Positions 32,851 to 41,416 of a stretch of DNA of 64,000 nt are shown in pieces. The stretch's first letter is position 1; each line of letters opens with the position of its first letter. Source of the stretch: Mycobacterium sp. (GTDB lineage: Bacteria; Actinomycetota; Actinomycetes; Mycobacteriales; Mycobacteriaceae); the NCBI GenBank assembly GCA_020438865.1, contig JAGQTU010000004.1, positions 95,236 through 159,235 of the forward strand. Direction: 5' to 3'. The notes below the pieces were generated by a model, which ran no database searches, was not told the DNA's origin, and was given only the letters and a program-made list of their open reading frames with translations. A program made the translations under genes and the position numbers.

Positions 32851-34275
32851 ATGCAAACCACACCTTTGAGGGCCGCACACGAGAATCTGTTCTGCCGAGA
32901 ACCGAGTGACCCCTATCGTCTGCCGCCGAAAGCCCGCCGGATCTACAACTCGGAGTTCGAGCACTATCGGGCGTTCATCTTCGACGGGGTGCTGCCGCCG
33001 CAGCTGCTCGACGATCGCTATGCGTCCCAGGTCGAGTCGCCCGGCCCCGGCTCTCTCGAGCTGCGGTACGGGGATCAGATGTGGGAAGGCGACCAGCTGG
33101 CCGACGCCGTGGTCGACATGTTCTTCCGGGAAGGGGTCGGGGCGTCGCGAAAGATGCTCGTCACGGCCCTCGATCAGGGCATCGAGTCGGTGGACTCCCC
33201 GCCCCCGGAGCTCGTGCGCCTGTTCGAGCAACTCGACCGCATCCCGGACTGGATCGACGAAGACACCATCGGGGCGGGTAATACCGTCGCACTGCGCGGT
33301 GGACTGTTCTCCCATATCCTATTTTTCCTGATAGACCTCATTCTCACCCACTACACGGGGATGGCGCGGCCGCTGGCCGCGACAGGCAAGATCAACGCCG
33401 ACTACCGACTGATCGAGACCGCGACGTTCTTCGCCGAGGTGAACCAACCGGGAAGCATGATGCGTCACTCCGAGGGCTTTAAGCGCGCGGTGCTGGTTCG
33501 GGTGATGCATGCGCTCGTCCGCCGCCGCCTCACCGATCCCGATCATCCCGCATTCGCGGACTACGACGTGGCGGGGATGTGCATCAGCAACCATGACATG
33601 GGCGGGATGTGCTGGGCCTACTCCCTGCAGATCGCCCTGGCGTTCCGCCGGTTCGGCGGCGAGTTCTCCGACGAGGACATGTCGGGATTGCACCGGTACT
33701 GGTGCTACATCTGCTACGTCATGGGAGTAAACGAGGCGACTATCCCCAAGTCATTCGAGGAAAACGCCCTGTTCATGAACTACCACTGGGCCTCGGCCGA
33801 GGCCCCGCCACCGGGCACCCAGGCGCTGCGCGATCAAATGCTCGAACAGTTCTCCGTGGCCGGTCGGCAGTCACGGAGGCTGAGCCTCGCCGGCAGATAC
33901 GTTCTCGCCCCGATGTTCCGGCGCATGTTCGGCGATGCCGCCTGCGACAGTCTGAGGATTCCCGACTCAAGACTCAAGCACGTGATTCAGCCCGTGCTGT
34001 TCGTGGTGGTGCGCGGCCACTTCGCCGCGCAACGTGCGATATTCCACCTCCGGCCCGCAAAACGGTTGGCCGACAATTTCTTCGAGCATTACGACCGAAA
34101 GAACGTGAGGCGGCTGGCGCGTGTACACGAGGCCATCGCGGGGATCGAACGGCGACGGGCCCTCGGCACCTACAGCCACCACGACGGCGCAGACGGCCAG
34201 GGCCGGGACTCCGACCTGCAAAGCGGACTCGCGCTGATCTACGCCGCCGCCGTAAACGGCGACGTCCCCGGTTAG
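32851..34275 (+). CDS. Oxygenase MpaB-family protein (DUF2236, Lcp-related)
   Basis: The 474-residue protein matches the haem-binding DUF2236 family that includes latex-clearing protein Lcp and the MpaB oxygenases. The conserved stretch ATFFAEVNQPGSMMRHSEGF and HALVRRRL, and later CISNHDMGGMCWAYSLQI, lie in the all-helical core. Lcp-like members cleave carbon-carbon double bonds. The natural substrate here is unknown. ATG 32851 has GGGAGG 7 nt upstream. It is divergent from a TetR gene 47 bp away, a typical regulator-target pair. Confidence 0.85.
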   Translation: MQTTPLRAAHENLFCREPSDPYRLPPKARRIYNSEFEHYRAFIFDGVLPPQLLDDRYASQVESPGPGSLELRYGDQMWEGDQLADAVVDMFFREGVGASRKMLVTALDQGIESVDSPPPELVRLFEQLDRIPDWIDEDTIGAGNTVALRGGLFSHILFFLIDLILTHYTGMARPLAATGKINADYRLIETATFFAEVNQPGSMMRHSEGFKRAVLVRVMHALVRRRLTDPDHPAFADYDVAGMCISNHDMGGMCWAYSLQIALAFRRFGGEFSDEDMSGLHRYWCYICYVMGVNEATIPKSFEENALFMNYHWASAEAPPPGTQALRDQMLEQFSVAGRQSRRLSLAGRYVLAPMFRRMFGDAACDSLRIPDSRLKHVIQPVLFVVVRGHFAAQRAIFHLRPAKRLADNFFEHYDRKNVRRLARVHEAIAGIERRRALGTYSHHDGADGQGRDSDLQSGLALIYAAAVNGDVPG

Positions 34276-34358
34276 CCGCAATACCGCGCAGTTGAGCGCG
34301 GAGCGTGGTTGGGCCTTGATCCCATGTGGTGGACAAGGGATTTGTGGTTAGGCGGCTA

Positions 34359-34599
34359 ACAACCTTCCGGCAAAATTGCCATTGCTTTGCCACCGAAAGC
34401 GGAATTTCACCATCGGAAAGCGGAACCTACAGTCGTCGTCGTCCAAGTCGTCGTCGCAAGTGCGCTAGTAGTAGTTGTAGGTTCCGCTTCTCGATGGCAA
34501 ATGCGCTAATCCTTGAGCAGCACGTTGACGACTTTTCCGGCCACGGTAGCGAGAGGGTTTTTCCGCTTTTCGTGGCGAATCCGGGAACCGTACGGTTGT
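34359..34599 (+). repeat. Dispersed structured repeat, copy B (full length)
   Basis: The 241-bp element runs from ACAACCTTCCGG to TACGGTTGT. The inner hairpin arms are 34411-34431 and 34476-34496 (19 of 21 pair), enclosing a 44-nt loop made of GTC and GTA trinucleotides. The outer arms GCCACCGAAAGCGGAA and TTCCGCTTTTCGTGGC pair imperfectly. It lies between the MpaB gene and mntA. Confidence 0.85.
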
Positions 34600-34684
34600 C
34601 CACGTCTGATGCATGGGCAGAGCTCGCAACCCAGCGATTCCAGATCGGAGGAACGAGCGCGCTCCGACTGTCGCGGACCGGCCT

Positions 34685-34690
34685 TAGAAT
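34685..34690 (+). promoter_or_regulatory. Probable -10 box (TAGAAT) of mntA-hepT
   Basis: TAGAAT, 7 nt, then GTG 34698. It is 86 bp after the end of repeat copy B. Confidence 0.55.
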
Positions 34691-34697
34691 ACGTAGG

Positions 34698-35015
34698 GTG
34701 ACCAGCACGTACAGCAGCCGGACCTTAGATCGCCTGCGTGAGCATCGCGAGGCGATCGGCAATGTGTTGGCCAGGTACGGGGCGAGCAATCCGCGGCTCT
34801 TCGGGTCGATCGCGCAAGGCACTGCAGGACCGGATAGCGACGTCGACCTCCTGTTGGACCTCGCCGCCGAGGGTTCCGGTAGTCGCCTCTCGCGGTTGTC
34901 GGGGATCAGGCTGGAACTCGAAGAACTGCTCAGGCTCCGAGTCGACGTCGTCTGCGAGGAACTCCTCAAAAAACCCGTCTCAGAATCGGCTCGCAGCCAG
35001 GCCATCGCGTTGTGA
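34698..35015 (+). CDS. mntA: MntA-type minimal nucleotidyltransferase antitoxin
   Basis: The 105-residue protein has the nucleotidyltransferase signature GS-x10-DxD: GSIAQGTAGPDSDVDL with Gly36-Ser37 and Asp48/Asp50, and a third acidic residue in RVDVVCEE. In MntA-HepT systems this enzyme adds AMP units to a HepT tyrosine and so blocks the toxin. It overlaps hepT by 4 bp. GTG start 7 nt after a TAGAAT box. Confidence 0.92.
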   Translation: MTSTYSSRTLDRLREHREAIGNVLARYGASNPRLFGSIAQGTAGPDSDVDLLLDLAAEGSGSRLSRLSGIRLELEELLRLRVDVVCEELLKKPVSESARSQAIAL

Positions 35016-35491
35016 GCAGATCGGCACGAGACCGGCTGACTGACATTCAGACAGCGATCGCCAAGGTCTATGCCTATCGGTCATCCCTGAGAGGCGAGCA
35101 TTCCGACATGGCGATCTCAGCGATCCGCCGCGAAATAGGGATAATCGGCGAAGCGGTTAACGCGCTACCTGAGGGTGTAACTGGCCAGCGGCCCGAGATC
35201 GCCTGGCGGCAGATCGGCGCCATGCGCAATTTCCTGACCCACGAATACTTCAACATCGACGCAGCCGTCGTGGAAGACGTTATCGCCAATGATCTCGACC
35301 CCTTGAACGCTGCAGTGAAAGCCCTGCTCGATAAAGCCAAAGAAGCGTGCTGCCCAGAGCGGAAGTGCTTGGCCAAGCGCGTTATCGGCTCTTCTGAGCA
35401 GGCTGTGCCCCTCCCTATCAGAGTTGCTGTCCAACAACGGCTTACACCTTCAAATAGCAAGGCGTCTCGACAGCAGCAGCAGCTGTTCTAG
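35012..35491 (+). CDS. hepT: HepT-type HEPN RNase toxin, with long C-terminal extension
   Basis: The HEPN motif R-x4-H-x-Y is present as RNFLTHEYF (Arg72, His77, Tyr79), which carries both the RNase residues and the tyrosine that MntA modifies. The HEPN helical bundle ends near residue 110. A tail of about 50 residues with three cysteines (EACCPERKCL) and a QQQQ end is extra to the usual HepT of 110-140 residues. GTG start overlaps the mntA stop. Confidence 0.9.
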   Translation: MSRSARDRLTDIQTAIAKVYAYRSSLRGEHSDMAISAIRREIGIIGEAVNALPEGVTGQRPEIAWRQIGAMRNFLTHEYFNIDAAVVEDVIANDLDPLNAAVKALLDKAKEACCPERKCLAKRVIGSSEQAVPLPIRVAVQQRLTPSNSKASRQQQQLF

Positions 35492-35911
35492 CACGCAACT
35501 CGACGCGTGCCGCGGCTTGTCCAACAGCCAAGTCCGCTTTGTCAATCGTCGTTGCATCTAGACACTCACGGAGGGCTTCATTTCCTACAACAGCCCCACG
35601 ACCAAGCCAACTCGGCTGGTGCAGAGCAGCCGCGTCAGATGGTGAGGTAGCCGAGGCGTTCTGCCGCGGTGTCGATTCGGATGGTGAGGCCCGGGTGGGC
35701 CAGCGGTAGGGAGAGGACGGGACGGCGCGGCATCGCGGTGCTAGGGCAGGTCCGGGTTAGCGAGCGCTACTCGATTGAGGTCAGGAGTCCGCACCGCCCT
35801 CGCCGCTGTTCAGAGGCGACGGAAGCATTGCGTCGGCATTCCGCAGAAAGTCCGGGTCGGTGACCCTTGTTTGGCAATACGCTGAAGCCCCCTTGAGAAA
35901 GCGGTTGGTGC
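35492..35911. other. 420-base intergenic stretch, possible gene debris
   Basis: No gene with a ribosome binding site or domain is seen. On the minus strand (about 35638-35739) a 33-residue frame ending GLTIRIDTAAERLGYLTI could be the tail of a lost gene, but it matches nothing I can name. Confidence 0.45.
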
Positions 35912-37528
35912 ATGACGACTGTTCGCGACGCGATCCTGGACTTGTGCCGCACCCACGGCTTGACGACCTGGTTCGGCAATCCCGGATCCTCGGAACTGTC
36001 TCTGCTGCAGGACTTCCCGGCCGATTTCCGCTACCTGCTGGGTCTGCAGGAGATGATTCCGGTCGGGATGGCCGACGCCTACGCGCAGGTGACGGGCCGA
36101 CCGGCGCTGGTGAACCTGCACACCGCCCCGGGCATGGGAAACGCCCAGGGCCAGTTGTACAACGCCTACGTCAACAAAACCCCGTTGATCGTGACCGCCG
36201 GCAATCAGCGCCGATTCATGCAGAACCAGTACTGCCTGCTGACCAACATCGAAGCCACCACGGTGCCGAAACCCTTCGTGAAATGGGCCGCTGAACCGAC
36301 GATCGCCACCGAAGCGCCGGCGGTGCTGGCACATGCCATCCATCTGGCCACCACGCCGCCGATGGGACCGGTGTTCGTGTCCTTGCCGATGGATGATCTG
36401 CCGGTCGAGTTGACCGACGCGCAGGCCTCCGACGTCGCCGTCGTGGCCATCCGGACGGTGACTCGCGCATACGGTTTCCCACCGGAGCTGGCTCAACAAA
36501 TCTGCCAGCGGATCCAGTCGGCGGCATCCCCCGTCCTCGTCGTCGGGGGCGACGTGGAACGCTATGACGCCTGGGACGGCGTGATCACCCTCGCCGAACG
36601 CAACCAGCTGCCGGTCTGGACCGCGCCGTTGACCGGCTGGAGCGGATTCCCCGAGAACCATCCGCTCTACCAGGGGATGTTGCCACCCGGGGCCGGCTGG
36701 ATTTCCCAGATACTCAAGGGCCACGACCTGGTCGTGGTGATCGGAGCGCCGGTATTCCGCTACTACCCGATGATTCCGGGCCCCTACCTGCCCGAGGGGG
36801 CATCGCTGGTCCACATCACCAACGACCCCGACGAAGCCGCCCGGGCACCCGTGGGCGACGCCATCGTCGCCGACCTGGCCAGCGCCGCACGAGCGCTGGC
36901 CGACGCGTCCACCCCGACTCAGCGACCGGCCCCGGCACCCCGTCCCCAAGCCCAGGCGGTCCAACCCGCTTCCACACCCCTCGCGCCGGCGAACCTCTGG
37001 AGCGCGGTCGCCAAGGCCGCCCCGCCCGATACCTTGTGGGTCAGCGAAGCCGGCAGCAACGAGACCACGATCGTCGACTGTATCCGGCCCGGTCAACGGC
37101 TGTCACACCTGTCGGCCGCCGGAGGCGGTCTGGGCTACGGGTTGCCCGCCGCGGTCGGGGCGCAACTTGCCGCACCGGACCGACCCGTCGTCGCGCTCAT
37201 GGGTGACGGGTCGATGCACTACGCCATCACCGCCCTGTGGACCGCTGCCAGATATCAGATCCCGATCACGGTGGTCGTCGCCTCGAACACCGAATACGGC
37301 GTGCTCAAGGAGTTCGGGTTCATCGAGCAGACCCCCGGGGTTCCCGGCCTCGACCTGCCCGGGCTCGACGTCGTGGCCACCGCCGCCAGCTACGGCGTCG
37401 ACGCCCACGACGCGCACAGTGCCGATGAGGTGACCGAACTCGTTCGAGCCGGTATCGCCGATCGCCAACGGCCCACCCTGATCAATTGCGCGACTGAAAC
37501 AGTCGAAGCGATGGTGAAGCACTCCTAA
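35912..37528 (+). CDS. Benzoylformate-decarboxylase-like TPP enzyme
   Basis: The 538-residue protein follows P. putida benzoylformate decarboxylase (MdlC) almost segment by segment. Ser26 is in FGNPGSSELS, the TPP-activating Glu47 in GLQEMIPVG, His70 in VNLHTAPGMGN, and the TPP motif is LMGDGSMHYAITALWTAARY. The second catalytic histidine (His281 in the VFRYH segment of MdlC) is Tyr285 here (VFRYYPMIPG), so activity or specificity probably differs. No mandelate-pathway genes are adjacent. The annotation as benzoylformate decarboxylase should be taken as family level. Confidence 0.82.
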   Translation: MTTVRDAILDLCRTHGLTTWFGNPGSSELSLLQDFPADFRYLLGLQEMIPVGMADAYAQVTGRPALVNLHTAPGMGNAQGQLYNAYVNKTPLIVTAGNQRRFMQNQYCLLTNIEATTVPKPFVKWAAEPTIATEAPAVLAHAIHLATTPPMGPVFVSLPMDDLPVELTDAQASDVAVVAIRTVTRAYGFPPELAQQICQRIQSAASPVLVVGGDVERYDAWDGVITLAERNQLPVWTAPLTGWSGFPENHPLYQGMLPPGAGWISQILKGHDLVVVIGAPVFRYYPMIPGPYLPEGASLVHITNDPDEAARAPVGDAIVADLASAARALADASTPTQRPAPAPRPQAQAVQPASTPLAPANLWSAVAKAAPPDTLWVSEAGSNETTIVDCIRPGQRLSHLSAAGGGLGYGLPAAVGAQLAAPDRPVVALMGDGSMHYAITALWTAARYQIPITVVVASNTEYGVLKEFGFIEQTPGVPGLDLPGLDVVATAASYGVDAHDAHSADEVTELVRAGIADRQRPTLINCATETVEAMVKHS

Positions 37529-37565
37529 TACCGGCATTGCACACCGATACCGGCATTCCACACCG
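37528..37565. repeat. Two tandem copies of a 19-bp unit
   Basis: ATACCGGCATTGCACACCG (37528-37546) is followed directly by the same 19 bases with one change (37547-37565), between two convergent genes. No function is apparent. Confidence 0.85.
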
Positions 37566-37574
37566 GAGGCGCCC

Positions 37575-38843
37575 TCAAACGAGGGTGTTCTTGACCACCA
37601 CTCCGTCCTTGACGACGACAGCCAGGCCGGTCGCCGCGTCCGCAAGAACCTTCAGGTCGGCGGTCGGATCGCCGTTGAGCACCAGCAGGTCTGCCCAGGC
37701 TCCCGGGGTGATCTGCCCCAGCCGGGCGGATTTGTACGGGTCCCGGTCGCCGGCCAGACGGAGCAATTCCGAATTGCCCGAGGTCACCATCTTCAGTGCT
37801 TCGACGTTGTTGAAGTATTCGCCGAGCCTGGCCACCATCTGGCTTTGGAGGCCGTTGTTCTCGGGTGCGAAGAGCAGATCGGTGCCCCAGGCCACCTTCA
37901 CCCCGTGCTGTTTGGCCCACTGGTAGACCTGGGGTGTCCCCGCGCACATCTGGTGGTTCTTGGCCGCGCTGTCGCCGTTGAGGAAGCTGTGGTCGTGTTC
38001 GGCGAACGGCTGGGTGGACAGCCACACCTCACGTTCGGCCAACAACGCGATCGTGGCCTCGTCGGCCAGATGGCCGTGTTCGATCGACTTCACACCCGCC
38101 TCCACCGCGCGGCGGATACCGATCACGTTGTAGACGTGGGTGGCCACATAGGTGCCGTAGTCGGCGGCGGCCTGCACCGCGGCCCGAAGCTCGGCCGGGG
38201 TGAACTGGATCGTTGACAGCGAGTCGTAGAAGGAGGCGACCCCGCCGCCGGCCATCAGCTTGATCTGGGAGGCGCCGAGTTTGAGTTGCTCGCGCACCGC
38301 CGCCAGCACCCGGTCAGGGCCGTCGGCAACCCGCATGAATCCGATGGCCTCGGCGTGGGCCTGCGGACCGCCCAACGCCGTCGGACGGTCGTACACGAAC
38401 CCGAAATCGCCGTGTCCGCAGGTTTGCGAGATCGCCGCCTGGCTGGGGTAGATGCGCGGGCCCAGTGCCGGTTCGGCGTCGATCACCTTCTTGATCCCCG
38501 CGGTATCCCCGGCCATATCCCGAACAGTGGTGAACCCACGCAGGACAGTGTCTTTGGCACGGGCCAGCGTGGCCGCAACGACCTGGGACGGCGAGCCCAT
38601 CATAAGATCCACCATCGTGTTGGCCATGCCGACCAAATGGGAATGCGCGTCGATCATGCCGGGCATCAGCACCCGGCCCGCACCGTCGATGACCGTGCCG
38701 ACACCGGTCTCGGAGATCGGGGAGGCCTCGACGGCCGCGATGGCCGGACCGTCGATCAGAACGTGTCCGGAGACCAACCCGTCGGCCAGTCCGTCGAAAA
38801 TCTCGACGTTCTTAATCAGAACCCGAGTATCGCTGCCGCCCAA
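37575..38843 (-). CDS. Amidohydrolase-family metal-dependent hydrolase
   Basis: The 422-residue enzyme has the amidohydrolase TIM-barrel ligands: HxH (His67, His69 in DAHSHL), the carboxylated lysine Lys195 in QIKLMAGGG, His236, His256 (EHGH) and Asp322 in GTDLLF. It resembles the Xaa-Pro dipeptidase/Sgx9260-type carboxypeptidases and imidazolonepropionase-like enzymes. Substrate unknown. The start is TTG at 38841-38843 with GCAGGAG upstream. Confidence 0.88.
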   Translation of the reverse strand: MGGSDTRVLIKNVEIFDGLADGLVSGHVLIDGPAIAAVEASPISETGVGTVIDGAGRVLMPGMIDAHSHLVGMANTMVDLMMGSPSQVVAATLARAKDTVLRGFTTVRDMAGDTAGIKKVIDAEPALGPRIYPSQAAISQTCGHGDFGFVYDRPTALGGPQAHAEAIGFMRVADGPDRVLAAVREQLKLGASQIKLMAGGGVASFYDSLSTIQFTPAELRAAVQAAADYGTYVATHVYNVIGIRRAVEAGVKSIEHGHLADEATIALLAEREVWLSTQPFAEHDHSFLNGDSAAKNHQMCAGTPQVYQWAKQHGVKVAWGTDLLFAPENNGLQSQMVARLGEYFNNVEALKMVTSGNSELLRLAGDRDPYKSARLGQITPGAWADLLVLNGDPTADLKVLADAATGLAVVVKDGVVVKNTLV

Positions 38844-38895
38844 AGCAACTCCTGCGATCGAGGTGGATGAAGGCTCGTACGACGAGGGTAGTCAT

Positions 38896-38932
38896 TCACC
38901 AGCACGGTCCGGCTCGGCTACGTGAACTTCGC
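38896..38932. repeat. 37-bp direct repeat, left copy
   Basis: Starts TCACCAGCACGGTCC and ends GAACTTCGC. It matches 41074-41110 at 36 of 37 positions. The left copy includes the last codons of the amide-hydrolase gene. Confidence 0.9.
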
Positions 38933-39973
38933 CGGAACCGTCACGATCGGCGCGCTGGTAGGCCTGTTGTCGACTAAAACAGCGGTGCCGGCGGGGTCTT
39001 GACCGCTGAGGTCGAGTTCGTAGATGGCGGGGTTCTCATACACGCGGAAGTAGTACTTGAGGTTCTTCGTGTCCGCGACACTGGTCCACAACGTGTACTC
39101 GGTCGACTCGACGCCGGTGTCGGTGACGGTACGCATGATCCCGCGCGGCACGTCAAAGTTGTTCATGACGTGCCAGGCCGTCCAGACCGCGTCGGCTCCG
39201 GTCGCGGCCGCGTAGGCGTCGCGCTGATAGAGGCTGGCGCGGATGAAGCGGTCCGGTGAGTTGCTACCGCCCGGCATGCCGACATAGCCATTGCCCAAGG
39301 TGATCTTGTAGGCCTGCGAGCCCCCGGCGGTGATCGGGTCAGACGGGTTGTACGGGGACAGGGACTTGTAGTGCTCCCAGTTGTTCAAATGGAAATCGAA
39401 GCCGGGCGGGTTGGTCAGGCAGCCGTTCGGCGACTCTGTGATCGTGGGGGGCTGATTCGGGGTGTGCCATTCGCAGACGATCGTCCTGCCGCCGGAATCC
39501 CCGACGCGAAGGTGAAGCGGCAGTTGTCCTTTCGTCGTGGGCGTGAAGGGGAACTCGGTGTCGACGACGACGACCTCACCGGACAGCAGAGCCGCCTGGG
39601 CTTCGTCGGTGGTTGCGCAGGTGCCCAGCAGATAGAGCACGACCTGCCAGCTGGCGATCGCTGTGTGGCGGTTGGCGTCGGTGACCGGTGAGAACTCGGT
39701 GAACCCGGGGAGGTTGAAAACCCCTGCCACAAGTCCTTTTTCGTTGATCCCGTCGGAGCCCAACGAGTGGCTCCCGCCGAGGATCGCCGCATTGCCGCCG
39801 AACGCATACTTGTTCGTCCACTTCATCCCGTCGGTCCCGGTGCTCGTGTCCCCGACGAACTCCTGCCCGCGGGGGAAGTAGCCGATCAAACCCGGCAGCT
39901 GGGTGTCGAACTCCATCGTCCGCGCGTAGACCACCTCACCGTTGGTGGCTGTCAGTCGGATCCCTGTGCACAT
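38918..39973 (-). CDS. Linear amide C-N hydrolase (choloylglycine hydrolase/penicillin acylase family)
   Basis: The 351-residue Ntn hydrolase starts Met-Cys-Thr-Gly. Removal of Met leaves the N-terminal Cys nucleophile. Other family residues are visible in ARTMEFD (Arg and Asp), in GSDGINEKGL and in LTNPPGFDFHLNNW. It belongs with bile-salt hydrolases, penicillin V acylases and acyl-homoserine-lactone acylases. GAGGAG precedes the start. It lies inside the segment bounded by 37-bp repeats. Confidence 0.9.
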   Translation of the reverse strand: MCTGIRLTATNGEVVYARTMEFDTQLPGLIGYFPRGQEFVGDTSTGTDGMKWTNKYAFGGNAAILGGSHSLGSDGINEKGLVAGVFNLPGFTEFSPVTDANRHTAIASWQVVLYLLGTCATTDEAQAALLSGEVVVVDTEFPFTPTTKGQLPLHLRVGDSGGRTIVCEWHTPNQPPTITESPNGCLTNPPGFDFHLNNWEHYKSLSPYNPSDPITAGGSQAYKITLGNGYVGMPGGSNSPDRFIRASLYQRDAYAAATGADAVWTAWHVMNNFDVPRGIMRTVTDTGVESTEYTLWTSVADTKNLKYYFRVYENPAIYELDLSGQDPAGTAVLVDNRPTSAPIVTVPAKFT

Positions 39974-40072
39974 CTAGCCACTCCTCAGTGTCGTCGGTCG
40001 TCGTGAGAGTACCGGGAGTGGAGGTGAGGCGATCCCGTTTAACGATGGGTCTGGAAATCGGATAGGCGCTTG

Positions 40073-40735
40073 TCACCCGAGTCGGCTCTGGTGTTTGCCG
40101 ATTCGGAGGAATTCCCCCGGTGGGCCCATCCGGATGTCGAGGATGATCGCTGAGGCCCGCAGCGTGAAGCCAGCTGCCACCGAGACCAGTTCGGCGGGGA
40201 TTTCGGGGGCGCCGAAATGATGCAGAAGCCCGTAAGTAAAGGACCCCAGTAGCGCCGCAGTCGCGTACGGCTGTCCGCTGGTGATCATCGGGTGGGTGTT
40301 GGTAAGCACATCTCGGAAGACGCCGCCCCCGGTCGCGGTCACTACGCCCATGAAGATCGCGACCACCAGGGGCGCGCCGGATCTGAGGGCCACGTGACAG
40401 CCCACCACCGCGAAGGCCGACAGGCCGAGGGCATCGGCCCAGATCATGCCCCTTCGATAGTTGATGCGGCGCCCGACCACAACAAAGGTCGCCAACGCCG
40501 CCACCATGCAAAGAACCAACTCGAACGGGTTCTTCGTCCACCAGACCGCCCGGCCCAGCAGCAGATCCCGGATGGTTCCCCCGCCAATCCCGGTGACGGT
40601 GCCGATCAAGACGAACCCGACCACGTCCATCCTGTACCGGGCCGCCGTCAACGCGCCGCTGAACGCGAACACGACATCGCCGAAGTAGCTGATGCTCAGA
40701 ATGCTGGTAGTCAGCGGTGCGATTTCGGCTGCCAT
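40073..40735 (-). CDS. TRIC-type/UPF0126 membrane channel protein
   Basis: The 220-residue protein has six to seven hydrophobic segments with an internal repeat. Each half contains a GGG-x2-RD signature (IGGGTIRDLLLG and TGGGVFRDVL). This is the prokaryotic trimeric intracellular cation channel family. AAGGGAGATC precedes the ATG. With the amide hydrolase it forms the cargo between the 37-bp direct repeats. Confidence 0.92.
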   Translation of the reverse strand: MAAEIAPLTTSILSISYFGDVVFAFSGALTAARYRMDVVGFVLIGTVTGIGGGTIRDLLLGRAVWWTKNPFELVLCMVAALATFVVVGRRINYRRGMIWADALGLSAFAVVGCHVALRSGAPLVVAIFMGVVTATGGGVFRDVLTNTHPMITSGQPYATAALLGSFTYGLLHHFGAPEIPAELVSVAAGFTLRASAIILDIRMGPPGEFLRIGKHQSRLG

Positions 40736-41073
40736 GATCTCCCTTACTAGGGCAGTTTGATGCCTTGCTGGTTGCCTAAGTTAAGCCCGTCCCGCCGGAT
40801 TCAGATAGCCAAAGCACGCGCTTGAGGGCTGGGGCGTCTTGCACTTCGCACCACAGGGATGCGCTGCCCTACAACTCATCATCGACGTCGCTGAAATACC
40901 TACTAACCGATTCGGGTCGCTGTCGCGTGCGAGTCGATCCGGCCCTGGTGCGGAACGCACGGCGCTGCGGTGCGCCCGAGATGTCGGCGCATTGCGGCAC
41001 CCTGCCCCGTGATCGCTTATCCCGTCGAGGTATGCACGGGTTCGCCACAGTAGTTGGCGGCACATGCGGCACC
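40736..41073. other. 338-base intergenic stretch
   Basis: No supported gene. It separates the TRIC-type gene from the second 37-bp repeat. Frames here are arginine/serine-rich and lack start signals. Confidence 0.5.
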
Positions 41074-41110
41074 TCACCAGCACGGTCCGGCTCGGCTACA
41101 TGAACTTCGC
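41074..41110. repeat. 37-bp direct repeat, right copy
   Basis: One mismatch to 38896-38932. It ends exactly where repeat copy C begins. Confidence 0.9.
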
Positions 41111-41298
41111 TAACCATTCTCCGGCGGATCCGCCATCCTTACCGCCACGAAAAGCGGACGTCCGCCATCGTGTGTGTAGGTTCCGCTTTTGGTTGGCGAA
41201 CGGACACCGCCGCGAACTGCACTTTTGCTCATTTTCCGCCCTGCTTGGCGAGGGAGTTTTTCCGCTTTTCGTGGCGAATCCGAGAACCATACGGTTGT
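41110..41298 (+). repeat. Dispersed structured repeat, copy C
   Basis: The left end reads CTAACCATTCTCCGGC and holds the palindrome GGCGGATCCGCC. The outer arms GCCACGAAAAGCGGA (41144-41158) and TCCGCTTTTCGTGGC (41261-41275) are a perfect 15-bp inverted repeat. The left arm of the inner hairpin is deleted, while the right arm TGTAGGTTCCGCTTTTGG remains. It ends AACCATACGGTTGT. Confidence 0.85.
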
Positions 41299-41416
41299 GC
41301 CGGTCTGAGTGCGATCCCTGGCACAGGATGTTCACACCCCGGCACTCTTTCCGATGCTGTTGGCGCCGTGGTTGCATGGATCTATCGCCATTTCCCGGCC
41401 GTCGAAGACGCTGTGG

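Noticed and set aside
35638-35739. 33-residue minus-strand frame as a real small gene
   Set aside because: No ribosome binding site and no recognisable match. It is kept only as possible debris.
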